The position numbers and the translations under genes were made by a program. Of a stretch of DNA of 9,213 nucleotides, positions 6,739 through 9,213 are shown piece by piece. The notes beneath the pieces are model-generated. The model did no database searches. It worked only from the letters and a program-made list of their open reading frames with translations, and had not been told where the DNA came from. The DNA comes from Gemmataceae bacterium. Its GTDB lineage: Bacteria > Planctomycetota > Planctomycetia > Gemmatales > Gemmataceae. The stretch spans positions 1 through 9,213 of the forward strand of contig JANWVS010000047.1 of assembly GCA_025056835.1 (NCBI GenBank), in the 5' to 3' direction. The first letter of the stretch is position 1; each line of letters opens with the position of its first letter.

Positions 6739-8208
6739 ATGGTTTGGCCCTTGCGTTGTGCTCTGGCGAGCTTGGTCTTGCTTGTGGCTGCCGCGTTGTG
6801 TTTGCCGGGCCTGGGCGACCGCGATTTGGCAAGCAGCCATGAAGCCCGCGCCGGCCAAAACGGCGTTAGCATCCTCGAAACCGGCTGCTGGCTGCTGCCG
6901 CGTCTATTCGACGAGCAGCTCGAACTGCAAAAGCCGCCGTTGTATTATTGGCTCGTGGCCGTGATCGGCTGGTGTGCCGGTGCGGTTGACGCCTGGGTGG
7001 TGCGGCTGCCGGCGGCTTTGGCCAGTCTCGGCTGCGCGGCGCTGGTACTCGGCTGGTCCTGGCGCCGCGGTCGGTTTGCGGAAGGAGTCGTCGCGGCCGG
7101 GATTTTGACGACGTGCTGTCACTTCACACACCTGGCCCGTATCGGTCGGATCGACATGCCGCTAACACTGTGCGTGACGGCCGCGTTGCTCAGCTTTTAC
7201 GCGAGTAGCGGTTGGTTCGCGTGGTGGGTCGGTTGTTTGGCCGTTGCCGCGGGCATCCTCCTCAAGGGACCGATCGCGGCCGCGCTGGTTGGGATCGTGC
7301 TTATGGTGTCGCGAATTGCCGACCCGCGATGGTGCCGCGTTGGCAGCACGGCAGGGACCGATGGTCTCGGGCATCCATCTCCTTGGCGTTGGCTGGGCGC
7401 AACGGTGCTCATCGCGGCGCTGGCAGCTCCCTGGTTCGTGTGGGCCAATTACGCCACCGCCGGACGATTGTGGGACGTCTTCTTCGTCTATCACAACTTT
7501 GAGCGCGGTTTCGGCTCGGCAACTCTGGCCGCGCATCCGCCCTGGTTTTATGCCGTCCGCTTGCTCGTCGATACCCTCCCGTGGAGTCTGGCGGTGCCCG
7601 TGGCCGTTGCTCTTGCCTGGCGGCGCGGTTGGTGGCGCGACGACCCGTGGTGCCGATTCGGCTGGATGTGGTTCGGGGCGATCTTCATACTTTTATCGCT
7701 GTTGCGTTTCAAGCGGGCGGATTACCTGCTGCCGGCTTATCCTGGTCTGGCGCTGTTTTTGGCAACGGTAGCGGTGCGCTGGTGGCGTGAGCAAATCGCG
7801 ACCTGGTGTCATTGGGCGGCGCCGCTTGGCTTCGCGGTCGTGGTACTCGTTTATGCCGCGGGCTGGGGAACGTATCTCGCCTGGGAAGATCGGAGCTGGC
7901 CATACCGTTCCGCTGCCGAACGGATTCGCGGCCAGGCGGGAGTCGATACGCCGGTGATCTTTTTCCGCGCCGAGCTTCATCCGTTGGCGTTTCACCTGGG
8001 CCGACCGCTTGGATCGGTTCGTGAATGGGAGAATCTCGAGGTCTGGGCCAGGGAGCCGCGGCCGATCTACTTTGTGATGCCCGAAGAATATGCGGCGACA
8101 TGGCCGGAGCATCTCGTTTCGGGCCGACTGCAACTGGTCTTTCGGTTGGGAGATTGGCTCACCGGGAAACACGATCGCAACCTCGTTGTGCTGCGCAATG
8201 TTCCCTAG
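6739..8208 (+). CDS. Membrane glycosyltransferase, ArnT/PMT type (GT39/GT83-like)
   Basis: This 489-aa multispanning protein should transfer a sugar from a polyprenyl-phosphate donor to an acceptor on the outer face of the cytoplasmic membrane. The first helix (about 6-24) is followed by an outward loop GDRDLASSHEARAGQ whose acidic E35 matches the D/E-x-R catalytic motif of this superfamily. QKPPLYYWL (64-72), RIGRIDMPL (134-142), LKGPIAAALVG (175-185) and KRADYLLPAYPGLAL (325-339) match conserved ArnT-like blocks. About ten hydrophobic segments are visible up to residue 380, then a soluble C-terminal domain (about 385-489) of the size seen in shorter family members. The ATG sits 15 bases after the ABC exporter stop, so the two are probably one operon. 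Whether the acceptor is a lipid or a protein cannot be told, and ArnT identity should not be assumed. Confidence 0.88.
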   Translation: MVWPLRCALASLVLLVAAALCLPGLGDRDLASSHEARAGQNGVSILETGCWLLPRLFDEQLELQKPPLYYWLVAVIGWCAGAVDAWVVRLPAALASLGCAALVLGWSWRRGRFAEGVVAAGILTTCCHFTHLARIGRIDMPLTLCVTAALLSFYASSGWFAWWVGCLAVAAGILLKGPIAAALVGIVLMVSRIADPRWCRVGSTAGTDGLGHPSPWRWLGATVLIAALAAPWFVWANYATAGRLWDVFFVYHNFERGFGSATLAAHPPWFYAVRLLVDTLPWSLAVPVAVALAWRRGWWRDDPWCRFGWMWFGAIFILLSLLRFKRADYLLPAYPGLALFLATVAVRWWREQIATWCHWAAPLGFAVVVLVYAAGWGTYLAWEDRSWPYRSAAERIRGQAGVDTPVIFFRAELHPLAFHLGRPLGSVREWENLEVWAREPRPIYFVMPEEYAATWPEHLVSGRLQLVFRLGDWLTGKHDRNLVVLRNVP

Positions 8209-8229
8209 CCTGCGAAAGAGGGAGACTGG

Positions 8230-8235
8230 TAAAAT
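8230..8235 (+). promoter_or_regulatory. Possible -10 element before the TIGR03067 gene
   Basis: TAAAAT (8230-8235) is an AT-rich island in GC-rich surroundings, 65 bases before the chosen ATG at 8301. No good -35 is seen at the right distance (TTCCCT near 8201 is poor). It suggests the downstream gene may have its own start. Confidence 0.25.
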
Positions 8236-8241
8236 ACCACT

Positions 8242-8258
8242 GTGGGTCGGAGACCCAC
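8242..8258. repeat. Perfect short palindrome GTGGGTC-GGA-GACCCAC
   Basis: Seven bases (8242-8248) pair exactly with 8252-8258 around a three-base GGA loop, in the gap between the glycosyltransferase and the TIGR03067 gene. There is no T-run after it. It could be a terminator-like hairpin, an mRNA stability element or a member of a dispersed palindromic repeat family; only one copy is in this window. Confidence 0.6.
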
Positions 8259-8300
8259 CCCCTAGCGTTCCCGCCTCCCCGCCACGGCAAGGAGCCGCAG

Positions 8301-9086
8301 ATGTCGTTGTTGTTTCCTGTGCTGGTTCTGACCGTCGTTGCTCAGGTTGGTGAAAGTCAGCCGGAACCGCCCCGCCTGCCCGACCTGAGCCTTAAAAAGG
8401 AGCTAAGCCGGCTTCAAGGCGCTTGGCAGATCGAGAGTTTTGAAGACAACGGCGTCAAGGCAGCGCCGGCAGAAATGAAGAACGCGACGATCTTTTTCGG
8501 CCGCGACACTTATTTGGTGCGCGGCCTCGATAATTTCCTGCAAATCGGCGTGCTCAAGTTCAATCTGAAGAAGACCCCCAAAACGATCGACGCCGTCGTG
8601 GTGCGCGGGCCGAATAAAGACGCCATCATGCTCGGCATTTACCTGCTCGAAGGGGACACGCTGACGATCTGCTGGGACGTCACCGGGGACGAGCGGCCCA
8701 AAGAATTTGCCGCCCCAGCCGGCTCCAACCGCCAACTGCTGGTGTGCAAGCGAATCCGTTCGAAGGACGAACCGGACGACCTGGCGGGCACGTATCGCAG
8801 CGTATCGACGGAGCTGGACGGCACCAAGCACGTCGCCGCGGCCATCGTCGAGCGCGTCGGCGACGCGTATCTGGTTACCTATATCAAAGATCAGAAGGTT
8901 GCGTACCTCGGCATCGGCCTGCGCAAAGGGGACGTGTTTTCCCTCTCCTGGATGAGTCAGGGCCGCGTCGGCATAACGATGTACCGGATCGAATCGAATA
9001 CTCGCTTGGTGGGCCATTACACGCAGCTCGGCGGTCCCGGCATCCTCAGCGAGGAGACACTCACGCGGCTGCGTGACGACGAGTGA
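8301..9086 (+). CDS. Secreted TIGR03067-domain protein
   Basis: TIGR03067 is a lipocalin-like beta-barrel domain found mainly in planctomycetes, with no established biochemical role. The 261-aa product starts with a hydrophobic leader (MSLLFPVLVLTVVAQVGES), a likely signal peptide. The domain spans about 36-150 (LQGAWQIESFEDNG, KKTPKTIDAVV, LGIYLLEGDTLTICW, ERPKEF, LLVCKR). A second beta-rich half (160-256) has its own pattern (LAGTYRSVSTELDG, YLGIGLRKGDVFSLSW, MYRIESNTRLVGHY). It may be a related second barrel. The ATG at 8301 follows AAGGAG at good spacing. The open frame extends back to 8025 but there lies over the glycosyltransferase end and reads as nonsense. The 92-base gap after the glycosyltransferase contains a palindrome and a -10-like site, so co-transcription is uncertain. 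Confidence 0.88.
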   Translation: MSLLFPVLVLTVVAQVGESQPEPPRLPDLSLKKELSRLQGAWQIESFEDNGVKAAPAEMKNATIFFGRDTYLVRGLDNFLQIGVLKFNLKKTPKTIDAVVVRGPNKDAIMLGIYLLEGDTLTICWDVTGDERPKEFAAPAGSNRQLLVCKRIRSKDEPDDLAGTYRSVSTELDGTKHVAAAIVERVGDAYLVTYIKDQKVAYLGIGLRKGDVFSLSWMSQGRVGITMYRIESNTRLVGHYTQLGGPGILSEETLTRLRDDE

Positions 9087-9109
9087 CGACCCATCGATAC
9101 CACACGTTC

Positions 9110-9213
9110 ATGCATGCCGAAACACCCCAACGCCCGCCAATCGCCACGGCCCCGGTCAGCGTGCTCGTCTTGGTTCGCCGCCATGGTGCGGAAGCCGAAG
9201 CCAGCGAAACGAG
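9110..9213 (+). CDS. Start of a gene cut by the window end, possibly a family 2 glycosyltransferase
   Basis: From ATG 9110 the open frame runs off the window with 34 codons. The N-terminal region contains TAPVSVLVLVRRHGAEAEASE, resembling the first beta strand of GT2 enzymes (PVSVVIPVxN) in weak form. A GTG at 9083 in the same frame overlaps the previous gene's TGA (GTGA), so translational coupling from that start is also possible. No clear ribosome binding site is seen for either. If it is GT2, it could make a polyprenyl-phosphate sugar for the upstream ArnT-like enzyme, but this is a guess from 34 residues. Confidence 0.4.
   Translation, partial: MHAETPQRPPIATAPVSVLVLVRRHGAEAEASET

Noticed and set aside
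8025..8300. N-terminal extension of the TIGR03067 frame
   Set aside because: It overlaps the glycosyltransferase C-terminus in another frame, lacks domain sense, and a ribosome binding site plus signal peptide start support the ATG at 8301.
621..9213. Second copy of the tmRNA 3' end as the other island border
   Set aside because: A scan by eye for the T-arm and acceptor sequence found no convincing copy; partial matches such as GGGGTTCA near 4635 are too short.

Overview
The window most likely comes from a planctomycete (Pirellulales-like). The clues are a TIGR03067-domain lipocalin-like protein, a planctomycete-style tyrosine recombinase, Rhs cores ending in the RDYSPTLGRW...DPxGL pattern, and high-GC coding sequence. 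The assignment is inferred from family resemblance.

Region 1 (1-1760) is an integration locus. A complete one-piece tmRNA gene (ssrA, 225-620, plus strand) has a good upstream promoter, the G3.U70 alanine identity pair, a pseudoknot before the resume codon and a tag reading AEPQFSMAA-stop. Abutting its 3' end on the minus strand is a decayed tyrosine recombinase (544-1760). Its catalytic R, H, R and Y codons are all readable, but it is split by an in-frame TGA and three frameshifts and has lost its N-terminus. This is the usual layout of a mobile island inserted at the tmRNA 3' end. No second copy of the tmRNA end is visible, so the far island border is outside the window or lost.

Region 2 (about 1733-4650) is a polymorphic-toxin (Rhs) cassette area. 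A 5'-truncated Rhs fragment (1733-3241) carries a core end, then an AT-richer tip with Gly/Ala-rich hydrophobic stretches and an HEEQH motif. Twenty-four bases downstream is a small membrane-anchored protein (3266-3688) of the same low-GC composition, a candidate immunity protein. A second Rhs core end (3742-4449) follows, homologous to the first over an ungapped 368-bp block but with a different tail. That tail is thrown out of frame by an exact 19-bp tandem duplication (4268-4305); removing one copy in silico restores a recognisable Rhs tail frame. The arrangement looks like a main or orphan tip plus a silent tip joined by homologous cores.

Region 3 (4702-9213) is ordinary high-GC chromosome on the plus strand: an MsbA-type ABC exporter with a coiled-coil insertion, and 15 bases later an ArnT/PMT-type membrane glycosyltransferase. 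After a gap with a perfect short palindrome come a secreted TIGR03067 protein and the start of a further gene, possibly a family 2 glycosyltransferase. The ABC and glycosyltransferase genes are probably co-transcribed and suggest export and glycosylation of an envelope lipid or glycan; the substrate cannot be read from sequence.
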